Shown: piece after piece, positions 20,023-28,628 of the stretch
How the letters are laid out: every line of letters starts with the position of its first letter
Numbering within the stretch: the first letter of the stretch is position 1
NCBI RefSeq assembly: GCF_024125445.1
Contig: NZ_JAMXWM010000001.1
Span: forward strand, 248,001 to 312,000
Source of the DNA: Sporolactobacillus shoreicorticis
Lineage (GTDB): Bacteria; Bacillota; Bacilli; Bacillales; Sporolactobacillaceae
DNA length: 64,000 nt
Direction: 5' to 3'
The notes under the pieces: generated by a model
Told to the model about the DNA's origin: nothing
What the model saw: the letters and a program-made list of their open reading frames with translations, nothing else
Databases searched by the model: none
Position numbers and translations under genes: made by a program

Positions 20023-20048
20023 AACAGGAATCTTGCTATCCTGAATTT

Positions 20049-20093
20049 ACCATGAAAGACCACTGTAAACAGTGCTTCTTTCATGGTATTTTA
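20049..20093 (+). terminator. Intrinsic terminator of the ABC importer unit
   Basis: ACCATGAAAGA...ACTG pairs with CAGT...TTCTTTCATGGT, followed by ATTTTA; it begins 27 bp after the ATPase stop. Confidence 0.88.
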
Positions 20094-20345
20094 CTGATTT
20101 TGCCGTTGCTCCATGATCCTGTGATCATACAGATTACCTTGAGGATGTGGCACGCGCCATATATTTGGAAATAGTCTCTTCTCCTGTTTTCCTTCATTAT
20201 AACTCCCCCAGTATTTTGTATTAAAGCGACACATTCTTGACGTGCTATAATTATGATAGCCTTGCAGTTAAGCTTTCTTTAAACAGTTCCGATAATATTA
20301 AAAAAGGATCGATTAAGCGATTGCAATGCAGAGGATGAGTTGGTG

Positions 20346-21419
20346 ATGAGAATATCGGTGACCAATAATCAGGTTCAGAGCGTTCACTCAAACAGTGACA
20401 GTGATCGGAAGTTCTCCATATTTTGTAACAACATGTTTCTCTTTGCCTGCGTCGCTCATATCGTGTTTATTCCTATCTTTTATTTCTTAGGCAATCCGGT
20501 AACATTTATCAATAACATCCTTGCCGTTATGCTTGATCTTGTGTGTTTCGTGCTCAATCGTAGAGGTTACGCGCGGACTGCGAGTTTTATTTGGATTTGT
20601 GAAATCGCGCTACATTCTGTCTTTTGTATTTTGATCCTTGGCTGGGATCAAGGGTATTACTATTATTTTCTTGCTCTTGTGCCGATTGTTTTCTTCGCAA
20701 GATGGTCCATTTCATTGCGTTTCATCGTCATCTTTTTCCTTTTTACTGTCACACTTTTTTTGTTTTACTACACACAAATGTATCCGCCAATGACGAAAAC
20801 AAACTCATATATGACGCAGTTTATGTATATTTCCAGTGTAACGGCTAACTTTGTCGGGCTTGCGTACGCCGCCTATTACTATCGCAGACATTCGGAACAA
20901 ATGGAGGCCAAGCTGTCGAAGCTTGCACATACCGATGCCTTGACCGGGATTCTTAACCGGAGAGCATTTGAGCTTGCCGCCCAAAATGAACTGAAGCAGC
21001 ACATCATTCATAAAGGAAAATGTGCGTTAATGTTCTTTGATATTGATCATTTTAAACGCGTTAATGATTTACATGGTCATGCTGTCGGGGATAGGGCTCT
21101 GCAACATGTAGCACGGCTTTGCCTGCGCGTGATCGGTGATCAGGATTTGCTCGGCCGTATCGGCGGAGAGGAGTTTGTTGTTTTTCTTGTGCGTACGGGA
21201 CATTCAAGAGCGGTGCGTGTCGCGGAAACAATCCGGGAATCTATTGAAGCCGAAAAAATAATGTTGGATGACGGGTCGGAAGTTCTGCTGACCGCGAGCA
21301 TTGGGGTGGCACTGCTCAAATCGAGCAGTGATGCGCTGCCTCAGTTGATGATTCGCGCAGACCAAGCATTATATCAAGCGAAAACAGACGGCAGAAATTG
21401 CGTAGTATGTGTGGATTGA
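20346..21419 (+). CDS. Membrane-bound diguanylate cyclase (GGDEF)
   Basis: A protein of about 357 residues with six or so N-terminal hydrophobic segments (about residues 25-185) forming a membrane sensor and a C-terminal GGDEF domain beginning at HTDALTGILNRRAFELAA. The catalytic motif is GGEEF in LGRIGGEEFVVFLV, and MFFDIDHFKRVNDLHGH carries the metal/substrate residues. It should make c-di-GMP. The allosteric I-site RxxD before GGEEF appears absent (GDQD there), so product inhibition may be weak. The start is either TTG 20340 or ATG 20346. It is a stand-alone gene with its own terminator. Confidence 0.9.
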   Translation: MRISVTNNQVQSVHSNSDSDRKFSIFCNNMFLFACVAHIVFIPIFYFLGNPVTFINNILAVMLDLVCFVLNRRGYARTASFIWICEIALHSVFCILILGWDQGYYYYFLALVPIVFFARWSISLRFIVIFFLFTVTLFLFYYTQMYPPMTKTNSYMTQFMYISSVTANFVGLAYAAYYYRRHSEQMEAKLSKLAHTDALTGILNRRAFELAAQNELKQHIIHKGKCALMFFDIDHFKRVNDLHGHAVGDRALQHVARLCLRVIGDQDLLGRIGGEEFVVFLVRTGHSRAVRVAETIRESIEAEKIMLDDGSEVLLTASIGVALLKSSSDALPQLMIRADQALYQAKTDGRNCVVCVD

Positions 21420-21440
21420 GCTAAATAGTGAATAGGTATC

Positions 21441-21477
21441 GACCAGCAGGCGTCCTCGCTGCTGGTCATTTTTTTTT
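21441..21477 (+). terminator. Intrinsic terminator of the diguanylate cyclase gene
   Basis: GACCAGCAG-GCGTCCTCG-CTGCTGGTC, then ATTTTTTTTT. Confidence 0.92.
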
Positions 21478-21735
21478 CTGCTGATTGCTTTTCTAGGAAA
21501 AGTGGTAGGGAATTTAATGTCGAAGAATATCGAAGAACTGTTACAACACCAAAAATTAGCGGATTTTTAGGAACTTAGACCGTATTCACCAAAGAGCGTT
21601 TTTTGTACATTGGAGATAAATCAAAAATGCTTCATTTCATCATCGCATGTTTCTTCAACAGTTCATCACATTTCTTCCTTATTATATAGATTTATTCAGT
21701 AACCCATAACGTCTATTATTTCGAAGGTAATTAAA

Positions 21736-22416
21736 ATGAGAGTGAATATGGGCGGTGGTTCAGGTTCGGTAGGCGATACGAAAACCTATCGACGCCGAAT
21801 CACTGATCAAAGCCGCTAAGTCGCATGCCGAGCACTACCAAACGCTGAGAGATCAGTTCCACACGTTGCGTCATGCTTTTCAACAAATAGCCGGGCTTGG
21901 TTCCGACTTTCAGGGTAAAGGAGCAGACGCAATTAAACGGTTCTATTCAGGGCAAGTCAATGTCGTAGATAGCTGGCTGCGGTTAATTGATAAGAAGATC
22001 GCTTATTTTCAAAGTGTTGCCGGCATGATTGATGATAAAGATCTTGGCGGGGATACAAAGGTCCAAGTCCCCTTTCTGAATGAAGATCTGTCCCTGAGGT
22101 ATGCACGCTCCAAGGAAATGGTGCGCGAGCACGAGAAGACATATCTAAAATTCTGAGCAGTATCTCTGATCTTGTGCCGATCAACGTCTTCTCCAATCAT
22201 GATGTGGATCAGGCATTGGACTCCGCCGAGAAAAAAAGAGCGAAAATGGTTCTCGACGTTCAGGAGTTGGATCAAAATCTGACAAATGAATACCGACAGG
22301 TGAATGAAGATCTGCCTCAATTGAAGAGAAAACACCAATTAATCCCGAAGATCTTTAATATTGTTGAACCTATATTCGGAAAATCTCTTTGGAATAGTTT
22401 CTACCTATTGAATTAG
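21736..22416 (+). pseudogene. LXG-domain polymorphic toxin, frameshifted remnant
   Basis: Pieces of one LXG N-terminal domain (the type VII secretion targeting domain of Bacillota toxins) lie in successive frames. MRVNMGGGSGS starts at 21736 and stops at about 21820. A shifted frame then gives LIKAAKSHAEHYQTLRDQF, followed by QQIAGLGSDFQGKGADAIKR and DLGGDTKVQVPFLNEDLSL, and it stops at 22156. A third frame continues as SSISDLVPINVFSNHDVDQA, then KKRAKMVLDVQELDQNLTNE, ending at 22416. At least two frameshifts are needed, and no intact toxic C-terminal domain follows, so this is a dead gene. Upstream 21478-21735 shows nothing clear. Confidence 0.75.
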
Positions 22417-22498
22417 AAAATGCAAATGAGCATTTATCTAACAGTTACTCTAATTGGTCTAACTATAAAGTAAAATTAAAGAAAGAAAGCCATAACCG

Positions 22499-22633
22499 AT
22501 GGTTAATGCACTGTTAGGTGAGCCGGATGATGTCACAGATAATGTGATCGAATATCATTTGCAATGGGGCGTAGTCATCTTGTATGTGGAGCCTAAAGGG
22601 GGCAATGTTCGTATTGCGATTAGATATAGTTAA
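22499..22633 (+). pseudogene. Short open frame, possible toxin or immunity gene remnant
   Basis: A 44-codon frame encodes MVNALLGEPDDVTDNVIEYH, then a short beta-rich tail ending NVRIAIRYS. It directly follows the LXG remnant. The frame just upstream (SNSYSNWSNYKVKLKKESHN) looks like another coding fragment broken near 22500. I do not recognise the family; its size and place suggest the 3' remnant of a toxin C-terminus or immunity gene. No good ribosome binding site. Confidence 0.35.
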
Positions 22634-22887
22634 CGATCTTGAATTTGAATGATTTGATTATGTCTATTGGTTCAATAATCCACGCCTTCGTGGTTTACTC
22701 GACTATCTAATACTGAGAAAAAAGTCCATTCCAATGAGGTAGTTACCTTTCAAACAATAACTTTTTCAGACGGCTTCGAAAAAAATCCTTTTCTTTCCCG
22801 TTATAATTTTCAATTCGACATAAAATGACAACATTTTCAATTCGTAGAATGTACAATTAAAAAATCACAGAGGAGAGAATTTAAATT

Positions 22888-23160
22888 ATGAAATCAAACA
22901 AAATGCCATCGTTACTTGAGCATTCGATTTATTCTTCAATTCGTTTGCTCTGACCGATCGCCCATGCAGCTACTAAACCAGCAAGGGAGCCTGAATCATC
23001 AAATACGATGACTAAAAATAATTCTTCTCAAAATCTAACCCCGGCGTAAACTGTCCAGTTTTACACTTATGTGTCTGTAGATCAAAAGATATATAATAGC
23101 GACGTTTCTTCACTTACTATCCAGATAGTGGTATTAGCAATATACATTGACAATGACTAA
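22888..23160 (+). pseudogene. Decayed small secreted protein gene
   Basis: A good ribosome binding site (GAGGAGAG) precedes ATG 22888 (MKSNKMPSLLEHSIYSSIRL), but the frame stops after 21 codons. A shifted frame continues plausibly with a second internal stop: AATKPAREPESSNTMTKNNS, a stop, then TVQFYTYVSVDQKIYNSD to a stop at about 23160. The composition suggests a secreted or lipoprotein gene broken by a frameshift and a stop. Identity unknown. Confidence 0.3.
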
Positions 23161-23172
23161 GAAGGATTGATC

Positions 23173-23337
23173 ATGAAAAAATTTTATCTCTTTTTGAGAA
23201 TAGCTATAACTATCGTTTCTGTTTTTCTTCTTATATTTTCATACTTCAAAGTAATTCCTGTATCGACAGCATCTCGAATAATTATTCCTATGTGCGTCTT
23301 ATATATTGTATTTGTTCCGACAGGCAAAAAAGAATAA
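23173..23337 (+). CDS. Small membrane protein (54 residues), unknown function
   Basis: ATG 23173 follows AAGGA and opens a 54-codon frame. The product starts MKKFYLFLRIAITIVSVFLL and contains a second hydrophobic stretch ending with PTGKKE, so two membrane helices with a positively charged tail are predicted. A strong terminator begins 3 bp after the stop codon, which supports a real transcribed gene. No family recognised; such two-helix proteins in toxin islands may be holin-like or immunity-like, but nothing here proves it. Confidence 0.55.
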   Translation: MKKFYLFLRIAITIVSVFLLIFSYFKVIPVSTASRIIIPMCVLYIVFVPTGKKE

Positions 23338-23339
23338 TC

Positions 23340-23378
23340 AAAAAACGAGCACATTTTTGGGAATGTACTCGTTTTTTA
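23340..23378 (+). terminator. Intrinsic terminator after the 54-residue gene
   Basis: AAAAACGAGCACATT pairs with AATGTACTCGTTTTT, then TAAG; flanking A and T tracts make it bidirectional. Confidence 0.85.
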
Positions 23379-23421
23379 AGCCCATTAATAGAGAAACTTC
23401 TTCCAAGATGAGAAGATAATC

Positions 23422-23449
23422 TATGCGTGATCATGCGTGGTCACGCATA
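23422..23449. repeat. Inverted repeat upstream of the DUF805 gene
   Basis: TATGCGTG-ATCATGCGTGGT-CACGCATA, an 8-bp arm inverted repeat with an extra internal copy of ATGCGTG; a further related TCGCGCATGA occurs at about 23463. It lies 114 bp upstream of the DUF805 gene and close to a TATAAT at 23503-23508, so it may be a regulator site. Confidence 0.4.
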
Positions 23450-23562
23450 AATTATTCGGTGTCGCGCATGATTTGTGCGGATTCTTAAGTAGTATTATGA
23501 GTTATAATTATACTGTTATTCATACCATGTCTACTAAAAAAGTTTGCAGGAGATGATTTTTT

Positions 23563-23922
23563 ATGCATTGGTATTTTGATGTTATCAAAAATTATGTAGG
23601 GTTTAGCGGTCGGGCGACGCGAACAGAATACTGGATGTTTGTACTTTTTAACTTCTTCATTCTTGTTATTGCTAGACTGATTGATTGGCTGCTTCCAAGT
23701 AGTGTGCCAATTATTTATTCTTTGTATTCTTTAGCTGTTCTTATACCAACTTTTGCAGTTGGCGCTCGACGCCTTCACGATATTGGCAAAACTGGATGGT
23801 GGCAGCTTATTGGATTCATTCCTATTTTAGGGTGGATTGTTTTGCTTATTTATTTCTGCACAGATACCCAAGACAAGGAAAATGTTTATGGAGCTAATCC
23901 TAAAGAATTTATAGAGGAATAA
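23563..23922 (+). CDS. DUF805 family inner membrane protein
   Basis: A 119-residue DUF805 protein. The conserved N-terminal motif is YVGFSGRATRTEYWMFVLFN, then helices around LVIARLIDWLLP and IYSLYSLAVLIPTFAVGARR, the signature RLHDIGKTGWWQLIGFIPIL, and a last helix with CTDTQDKENVYGANP at the end. Function of the family is not established. The ribosome binding site GCAGGAG and its own terminator indicate an intact single gene inside the otherwise decayed island. Confidence 0.9.
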   Translation: MHWYFDVIKNYVGFSGRATRTEYWMFVLFNFFILVIARLIDWLLPSSVPIIYSLYSLAVLIPTFAVGARRLHDIGKTGWWQLIGFIPILGWIVLLIYFCTDTQDKENVYGANPKEFIEE

Positions 23923-23949
23923 AAATAATTTAATAAGGTCATTAGAAAT

Positions 23950-23979
23950 GGTTAATCTTATCAGGGATTAACCGTTTTT
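23950..23979 (+). terminator. Intrinsic terminator of the DUF805 gene
   Basis: GGTTAATC-TTATCAGG-GATTAACC followed by GTTTTTA. Confidence 0.85.
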
Positions 23980-24137
23980 AATATTTATAGGAGGTTATCT
24001 AACAAAAAGCAATGTTAGGATCGTAAATTTTTTTATGGTTTCGGGTGTCGATCAGATGTGTCCGGTTTTTATCAATGAATGGTTGAGGCGATCAAACCAT
24101 TTGTAGAAAAAAGAATCTTCCTATATATAGGATTGAT

Positions 24138-24379
24138 ATGCGGTTGGAGCTCCGTGCGCGAAATGCGGATGGATGGAAAATTTTTCCGACTTTGTCAAGT
24201 AGCGTTGGGATCTACACGAACTTAAGAGCCACGTGTTGCATGCGTACTTCGAATCTAATTCCTTTAGTGATCCGCCGCCGTGGCAATATACTCCAGCACA
24301 CATCAATTATTATGACAATACATTAGGAATTTTAACGGTTCTTAATGCTCTGAGGCGAAGGTGTTCACAAAAAGCATAA
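24138..24379 (+). pseudogene. Unrecognised gene fragment with one in-frame stop
   Basis: One frame reads GAPCAKCGWMENFSDFVK, then TAG at 24200-24202, then RWDLHELKSHVLHAYFESNS and a C-terminal part with PPPWQYTPAHINYYDN before TAA 24377-24379. The composition is protein-like (Trp, Tyr, Pro-rich hydrophilic), so this looks like the C-terminal remnant of a gene. I do not recognise it; its position in the LXG island suggests toxin/immunity debris. Confidence 0.35.
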
Positions 24380-24679
24380 CTATTGACCTCTGGAAAGTCT
24401 GACCCAAACACCTGAATGCGTTAGGTGACATTTGGTTTTAATTTATGACCGGTCAGCGGGCAATAGTTGTTGAGCCGCCAATCGAGCGATTCGACTCTCT
24501 TTAGTTGTCATATTATTCTTTCTGGGTTCGCTTTGGTGCCAAATTTGATTGTTAAGTTTTTGACAATCTATTGCATTTTTTATCTTAGGGCAATCATGTC
24601 AATTTTTTGAATGAAAAGTTGCTGATAAATAATGCTTTTCATGATGATGGGCAAATTGAGAATTTGAATCAAACGATGA

Positions 24680-24979
24680 ATGACTAGGTGGAATACTGCA
24701 TGGTTTTTTCTCACTCGTGTTTGCTGCAATCTGCCTGCAAAGGGGAGCGGTCTTAGACTTAAGGATGAATACCTGTTATGCGCAACGAAGAATGAACGGA
24801 TCGTTCGCCGGCCGAGTGTGAAGCGCAGGCAGTTACACAGATGTTTGAATGCGGACCGAAACGGCATAACGAATTTATTTAAGTATTTCTTGTTAGTGTT
24901 CGTGTTAAAAACGCGTGCAGCACGACTTCCGAAAACGCTGTGGAATAAATTGAAAAACAGCCAAGTGAAAAAATTATGA
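24680..24979 (+). pseudogene. Possible TnpB/IS605 OrfB C-terminal remnant
   Basis: A 99-codon frame encodes RIVRRPSVKRRQLHRCLNAD followed by RNGITNLFKYF. The pattern basic-RRxxxxR...NADxNGxxN is like the C-terminus of IS200/IS605-family TnpB proteins (usual form INADVNGAYNI). The upstream 24380-24680 is stop-rich and no catalytic DDE core or zinc ribbon is intact, so at most this is a degraded end fragment. It sits just downstream of an orphan leader/terminator on the other strand. Confidence 0.35.
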
Positions 24980-25040
24980 GAGACAGATGTGGCACAATAC
25001 TGGTCGTTCACAGAAATTCCTCCTTGTTTAATCATAATAA

Positions 25041-25073
25041 AAAGCCGCCCATTCGATTTGAATGGGCGGCTTT
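25041..25073 (-). terminator. Strong intrinsic terminator in the orphan leader
   Basis: On the reverse strand AAAGCCGCCCATTC and GAATGGGCGGCTTT form a 14-bp stem with a 5-base loop, followed by TTATTA. It lies 67 bases downstream of the leader peptide stop, where an attenuator terminator would be. Confidence 0.85.
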
Positions 25074-25139
25074 GCTTGAACCCATCCAACACCAAGCTGG
25101 ATCCAAGCATTCGTTAAATTTTCAACGGATGCCGGGACC

Positions 25140-25187
25140 CTAGCTAATAATCAAGACGTAATTGACTCGTTGGATTAGGATATTCAT
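25140..25187 (-). CDS. Putative Ile/Leu/Val-rich leader peptide (15 residues)
   Basis: The reverse strand has AAGGAG, 9 bases, then ATG 25187 and a 15-codon frame encoding MNILIQRVNYVLIIS, ending TAG. Eight of 15 residues are branched-chain amino acids. It begins 46 bases after a perfect-spacing promoter and is followed by a strong terminator. This is the layout of an amino-acid biosynthesis attenuator. The structural gene that should follow is missing; transposase-like debris lies there instead. Whether the peptide is made is inference. Confidence 0.5.
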   Translation of the reverse strand: MNILIQRVNYVLIIS

Positions 25188-25232
25188 AGCAAGTTGCTCC
25201 TTACCTGAATTGTCGAATTTTTTAGTACTGCA

Positions 25233-25261
25233 AATATAGCACTGTTGAAAATTCATGTCAA
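25233..25261 (-). promoter_or_regulatory. Sigma-A promoter of the orphan leader
   Basis: On the reverse strand TTGACA (25261-25256), a 17-bp spacer, then TATATT (25238-25233). The -35 is a perfect consensus. It points away from ilvB. Confidence 0.8.
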
Positions 25262-25389
25262 CACTAATTTTCACAAATGATTGACCCATTGCTCACACCA
25301 GAGTTGTCGAGCACTTCAAAAAATTTTTTTAAACTATTTTCTTCCATAAGAGCGCCCAAAAATTACTGAATAAAATTCAAAAAAGGGGG

Positions 25390-25418
25390 TTGACTGAATT
25401 TTTTAAAGTGATTAACAT
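25390..25418 (+). promoter_or_regulatory. Candidate promoter of the ilv operon
   Basis: TTGACT, 17-bp spacer, TAACAT, located 120 bp before ilvB. No T-box motif or leader terminator lies between it and ilvB. AT-rich CodY-like half-sites surround it but none matches the consensus well. Confidence 0.55.
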
Positions 25419-25537
25419 TTGTGCCAACCCCAAAAAATTCCACTTGAGGAATTGAGGGGGCTGAGGCGAAAAATACAGAGAAGGATGAAGGTCTCAGAAA
25501 CAAAGGCAGATTCAGAAAAAGAGAGGAGGAACCTATT

Positions 25538-27238
25538 GTGGCCGAACAAACGGAACAGCGCACAGAAACAGGCGCAGATTTATTGATCCGCTTAATCCGG
25601 CAAACGGGGACGGACGTGCTTTTCGGTTATCCGGGAGGCGCGGTGCTGCCGCTCTATGATGCGGTGTATCGTCACCGCATGCGCCATGTGCTTGCCCGGC
25701 ATGAGCAAGGGGCAGTGCATGCCGCCGAAGGCTATGCCCGGGTTTCGGGGAAGCCCGGAGTGGTTCTCGCGACAAGCGGTCCGGGCGCGACAAACCTTGT
25801 TACCGGGCTGATGGACGCACTGATTGATTCACTGCCACTCGTTGTTTTTACCGGACAGGTGACGCGGCAGGCGATTAACACCGACGCGTTTCAAGAAGCG
25901 GATGTCATCGGAATTACCGGATCGGTAACAAAACATAATTTTCGTGTCCGACATGCGAGCGAACTTCCTGAGGTGGTAGCCAAAGCTTTTTTCTTGGCAG
26001 CAAGCGGACGTCCGGGGCCGGTTTTGGTCGATCTGCCCAAGGATATTTGCGCGGGACGGCTGGAAAATGCGCCGGATTTGTCCCGTGATTTCCGGCTTCC
26101 CGGTTATCGTGTGCCAAATAAGGCAAATGATCACGTGGTGAGACGGTTCGCTGAAGCATTGAATAAGGCCGAACACCCGATGCTGCTTTCCGGGGCCGGT
26201 GTGCTTCATGCCCACGCCGCTGAAAAATTGCGCCGATTTGCCGAAACCTGTCATTTGCCGGTGGTGACGACGTTTCTTGGCCTTGGCAGTATGCCGGCGT
26301 CGCACCCGCTGTTTTTCGGAATGGGCGGAATGCATGGCACATTCGCCGCCAATATGGCACTTTCCGAATGTGACTTGCTGCTCAATATCGGTTCACGCTT
26401 TGATGACCGGCTGACCGGGAATCTTGAAAAATTTGCCCGCAATGCCAAGATCGCACATGTTGATATCGACCCATCGGAAATAGGCAAAGCGGTGCATACG
26501 GACTACGGTTTGGTTGGCGATGCCGGCATGGTTCTTGAGCAATTGCAGAATGCTTTGCGAGAACCGATGCCAGATCACGAACAATGGCTGAATCATTTGC
26601 GCGACTATGCTGATCGGCACCCGCCCCATTATGCCCAAACCGGTCGCGACTTGTTGCCGCAATACGTGATTGAGCAGATTTGCCGATTTGCCGGTCCCGA
26701 TGCTATCGTCGCAACGGATGTCGGGCAGCATCAGATGTGGGCCGCTCAATATTACCGCTTCGAGCAGCCAAACCGTTTTGTCAGCTCGGGCGGACTCGGA
26801 ACTATGGGCTTCGGCCTTCCGGCTGCCATCGGTGCCCAGATTGCCTGTCTGCATAAAAAAGTTGTGGCGATTCTCGGCGACGGTGGTTTTCAGATGACGC
26901 TTCAGGAGCTGGCTGTCATTGCAGAGTGCAAACTGCCGGTGAAAATTTTTATTCTGAACAATCACACGCTGGGCATGGTTCGGCAATGGCAGGAATCTTT
27001 TTATGGAGAACGCTATGCGGAATCCATTCCTGACATGCAGCCTGACTTTGTCCGGCTCGCGGAAAGCTATGGAATTTCGGCGCAGCGGCTGACCGATCCA
27101 TCCTGTGCAGTTAAGATGATTGAAACCGTATTTACAACCGATGGGCCGGTGCTTGTCGATTGTGTCGTGAAGCAGATGGAAAATGTTACGCCGATGGTTC
27201 CTCCCGGCAAAGGCCTAATGGAAATGACGGGGGTGTAA
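25538..27238 (+). CDS. ilvB: Acetolactate synthase large subunit
   Basis: A 566-residue thiamine-diphosphate enzyme that condenses pyruvate (or pyruvate and 2-oxobutyrate) to acetohydroxy acids, the first common step of Val/Leu/Ile synthesis. Landmarks are [20 protein letters not shown], the catalytic Glu in [28 protein letters not shown] in the first domain, DIDPSEIGK in the FAD-binding middle domain, and the ThDP motif [20 protein letters not shown] followed by [17 protein letters not shown] 25538 starts 8 bases after GAGGAGG. It is the first gene of an ilvB-ilvN-ilvC-dehydratase cluster on the same strand. Confidence 0.95.
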   Translation: MAEQTEQRTETGADLLIRLIRQTGTDVLFGYPGGAVLPLYDAVYRHRMRHVLARHEQGAVHAAEGYARVSGKPGVVLATSGPGATNLVTGLMDALIDSLPLVVFTGQVTRQAINTDAFQEADVIGITGSVTKHNFRVRHASELPEVVAKAFFLAASGRPGPVLVDLPKDICAGRLENAPDLSRDFRLPGYRVPNKANDHVVRRFAEALNKAEHPMLLSGAGVLHAHAAEKLRRFAETCHLPVVTTFLGLGSMPASHPLFFGMGGMHGTFAANMALSECDLLLNIGSRFDDRLTGNLEKFARNAKIAHVDIDPSEIGKAVHTDYGLVGDAGMVLEQLQNALREPMPDHEQWLNHLRDYADRHPPHYAQTGRDLLPQYVIEQICRFAGPDAIVATDVGQHQMWAAQYYRFEQPNRFVSSGGLGTMGFGLPAAIGAQIACLHKKVVAILGDGGFQMTLQELAVIAECKLPVKIFILNNHTLGMVRQWQESFYGERYAESIPDMQPDFVRLAESYGISAQRLTDPSCAVKMIETVFTTDGPVLVDCVVKQMENVTPMVPPGKGLMEMTGV

Positions 27239-27242
27239 ATCA

Positions 27243-27500
27243 ATGAGACAGGCGGTATCGGTAGAAACAGCGGCCAGCCCAGATGTTCTTGCGCGGGTAA
27301 CCATGCTGCTTGCGCGCGGTCATTTGTCGATTGCTGATTTACATGCTGAGCGAGAAGGCGTTCGATTTCAGATGACGATGACACTGGCTGCGGAAAATGA
27401 GCGTCAGTTGAATCGATTTATCAGGCAGGCAGAAAGGCTGGTTGATGTGTATTCGGTTGCCCCGCGCGGCGAGAAAGGATGCACGGCAGGACGAGACTAG
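27243..27500 (+). CDS. ilvN: Acetolactate synthase small (regulatory) subunit, short form
   Basis: An 85-residue ACT-domain protein (VSVETAASPDVLARVTMLLA, RGHLSIADLHAE, RLVDVYSV) 4 bp after ilvB. Typical Bacillus IlvN/IlvH subunits are about 160-170 residues with an extra C-terminal domain; this is a single ACT domain, like the short IlvM form of enterobacteria. It should stabilise IlvB and may confer valine sensitivity, but the missing C-terminal domain makes the degree of feedback control uncertain. Confidence 0.85.
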   Translation: MRQAVSVETAASPDVLARVTMLLARGHLSIADLHAEREGVRFQMTMTLAAENERQLNRFIRQAERLVDVYSVAPRGEKGCTAGRD

Positions 27501-27554
27501 TCGTAACTATTGCATTATTGGCAATAAAACAAAAACAGATAAGGGGATACGAAA

Positions 27555-28589
27555 ATGACAGCGAAAGTTTATTACGACAAGGATATTAATGAAAATGTAT
27601 TGCGTGGCAAGAAAATAGCGATCATGGGGTACGGATCTCAGGGGCATTCACAAGCGCAAAACCTGCGCGACAGCGGTTTTTCCGTAACCATCGGTGTGAG
27701 GCCGGGCAAATCTTGGGACAAGGCGCAGCGTGACGGTTTTCCGGTAAAAAGTGTTAAGGAGGCAGCTGCCGAAGCGGATGTTGTAATGATGCTGCTCCCC
27801 GACGAACGCCAGCCAGAGGTTTACTACAGTGAAGTTCAGGAAGGGCTTGAACCGGGCAACGCCATTGCTTTCTCACATGGCTTCAACATCCATTTCACTC
27901 AGATCGTTCCGCCGAAAGATGTCGATGTATTCATGGTCGCACCTAAAGGTCCCGGCCACTTCTGCCGCCGCGAATATCTGAACGGCGGCGGTGTTCCGGC
28001 CTTCTACGCGGTTGAACAGAATCCGTCCGGCGAAGCGGAGGAATTGGCGCTTGCTTGGGCAAAAGGCCTCGGAGCGGCTCGTGCCGGCGTCCTGAAGACC
28101 ACGTTCAAAGAAGAGACGGAAACCGATCTGTTCGGTGAACAGGCAGTGCTGATGGGTGGGCTGACTCATTTGATCGAAGCCGCGTTTGAGACACTCGTTG
28201 AAGCCGGTTATCAACCGGAAAATGCTTATTTTGAAACCTGTCACGAAATGAAAATGCTCACTGATCTGATCTATGAAAACGGCTTGACCGGCATGCGTTA
28301 CTCTTGCTCAGATACGTCTAAATTCGGCGATTTTACCGTCGGCCGCTATGTCATCGATGACAGTGTCAAAGCGCGTATGAAAAAGGTCCTGGAAAATATC
28401 CAATCCGGTAAATTTGCTCGCGATTGGGTGCTTGAAAACAAAGTGGGTCGCCCGATGTTCAACGCACTTCAGCAAAAGGAAAATAACTCGGAACTCGAAC
28501 GCGTCGGCCGCGAACTGCGTAAGCTGATGCCGTTCGTTAAGGAAGGCAAGCAGGACAGCGAAGATATCACGGCAAATGTCGCTCAATAA
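27555..28589 (+). CDS. ilvC: Ketol-acid reductoisomerase
   Basis: A 344-residue class I enzyme that isomerises and reduces acetohydroxy acids with NADPH and Mg2+. The nucleotide motif is [20 protein letters not shown], the catalytic His is in [10 protein letters not shown] and the Mg-binding residues are in [19 protein letters not shown] and [19 protein letters not shown]. The N-terminus [12 protein letters not shown] is typical. It follows ilvN by 54 bp with AAGGGGA as ribosome site. ilvD and leu genes are not in the window. Confidence 0.96.
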   Translation: MTAKVYYDKDINENVLRGKKIAIMGYGSQGHSQAQNLRDSGFSVTIGVRPGKSWDKAQRDGFPVKSVKEAAAEADVVMMLLPDERQPEVYYSEVQEGLEPGNAIAFSHGFNIHFTQIVPPKDVDVFMVAPKGPGHFCRREYLNGGGVPAFYAVEQNPSGEAEELALAWAKGLGAARAGVLKTTFKEETETDLFGEQAVLMGGLTHLIEAAFETLVEAGYQPENAYFETCHEMKMLTDLIYENGLTGMRYSCSDTSKFGDFTVGRYVIDDSVKARMKKVLENIQSGKFARDWVLENKVGRPMFNALQQKENNSELERVGRELRKLMPFVKEGKQDSEDITANVAQ

Positions 28590-28628
28590 AACGACGTTGG
28601 TACAATCCGAATCGCAACAAAAGAAAGG

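Noticed and set aside
21478-25020. CRISPR array or intact insertion sequence in the decayed island
   Set aside because: No regularly spaced repeats, and no transposase with a complete catalytic core or terminal repeats is visible.
25262-25537. T-box riboswitch or CodY box before ilvB
   Set aside because: No AGGGTGG-type T-box motif or leader terminator on the plus strand; AATTTTC half-sites are too diverged from the CodY consensus to call.
26393-26986. Long open frame antisense to ilvB
   Set aside because: Lies within a strongly conserved gene, has no ribosome site and its translation resembles no protein family; a shadow frame of GC-rich codons.
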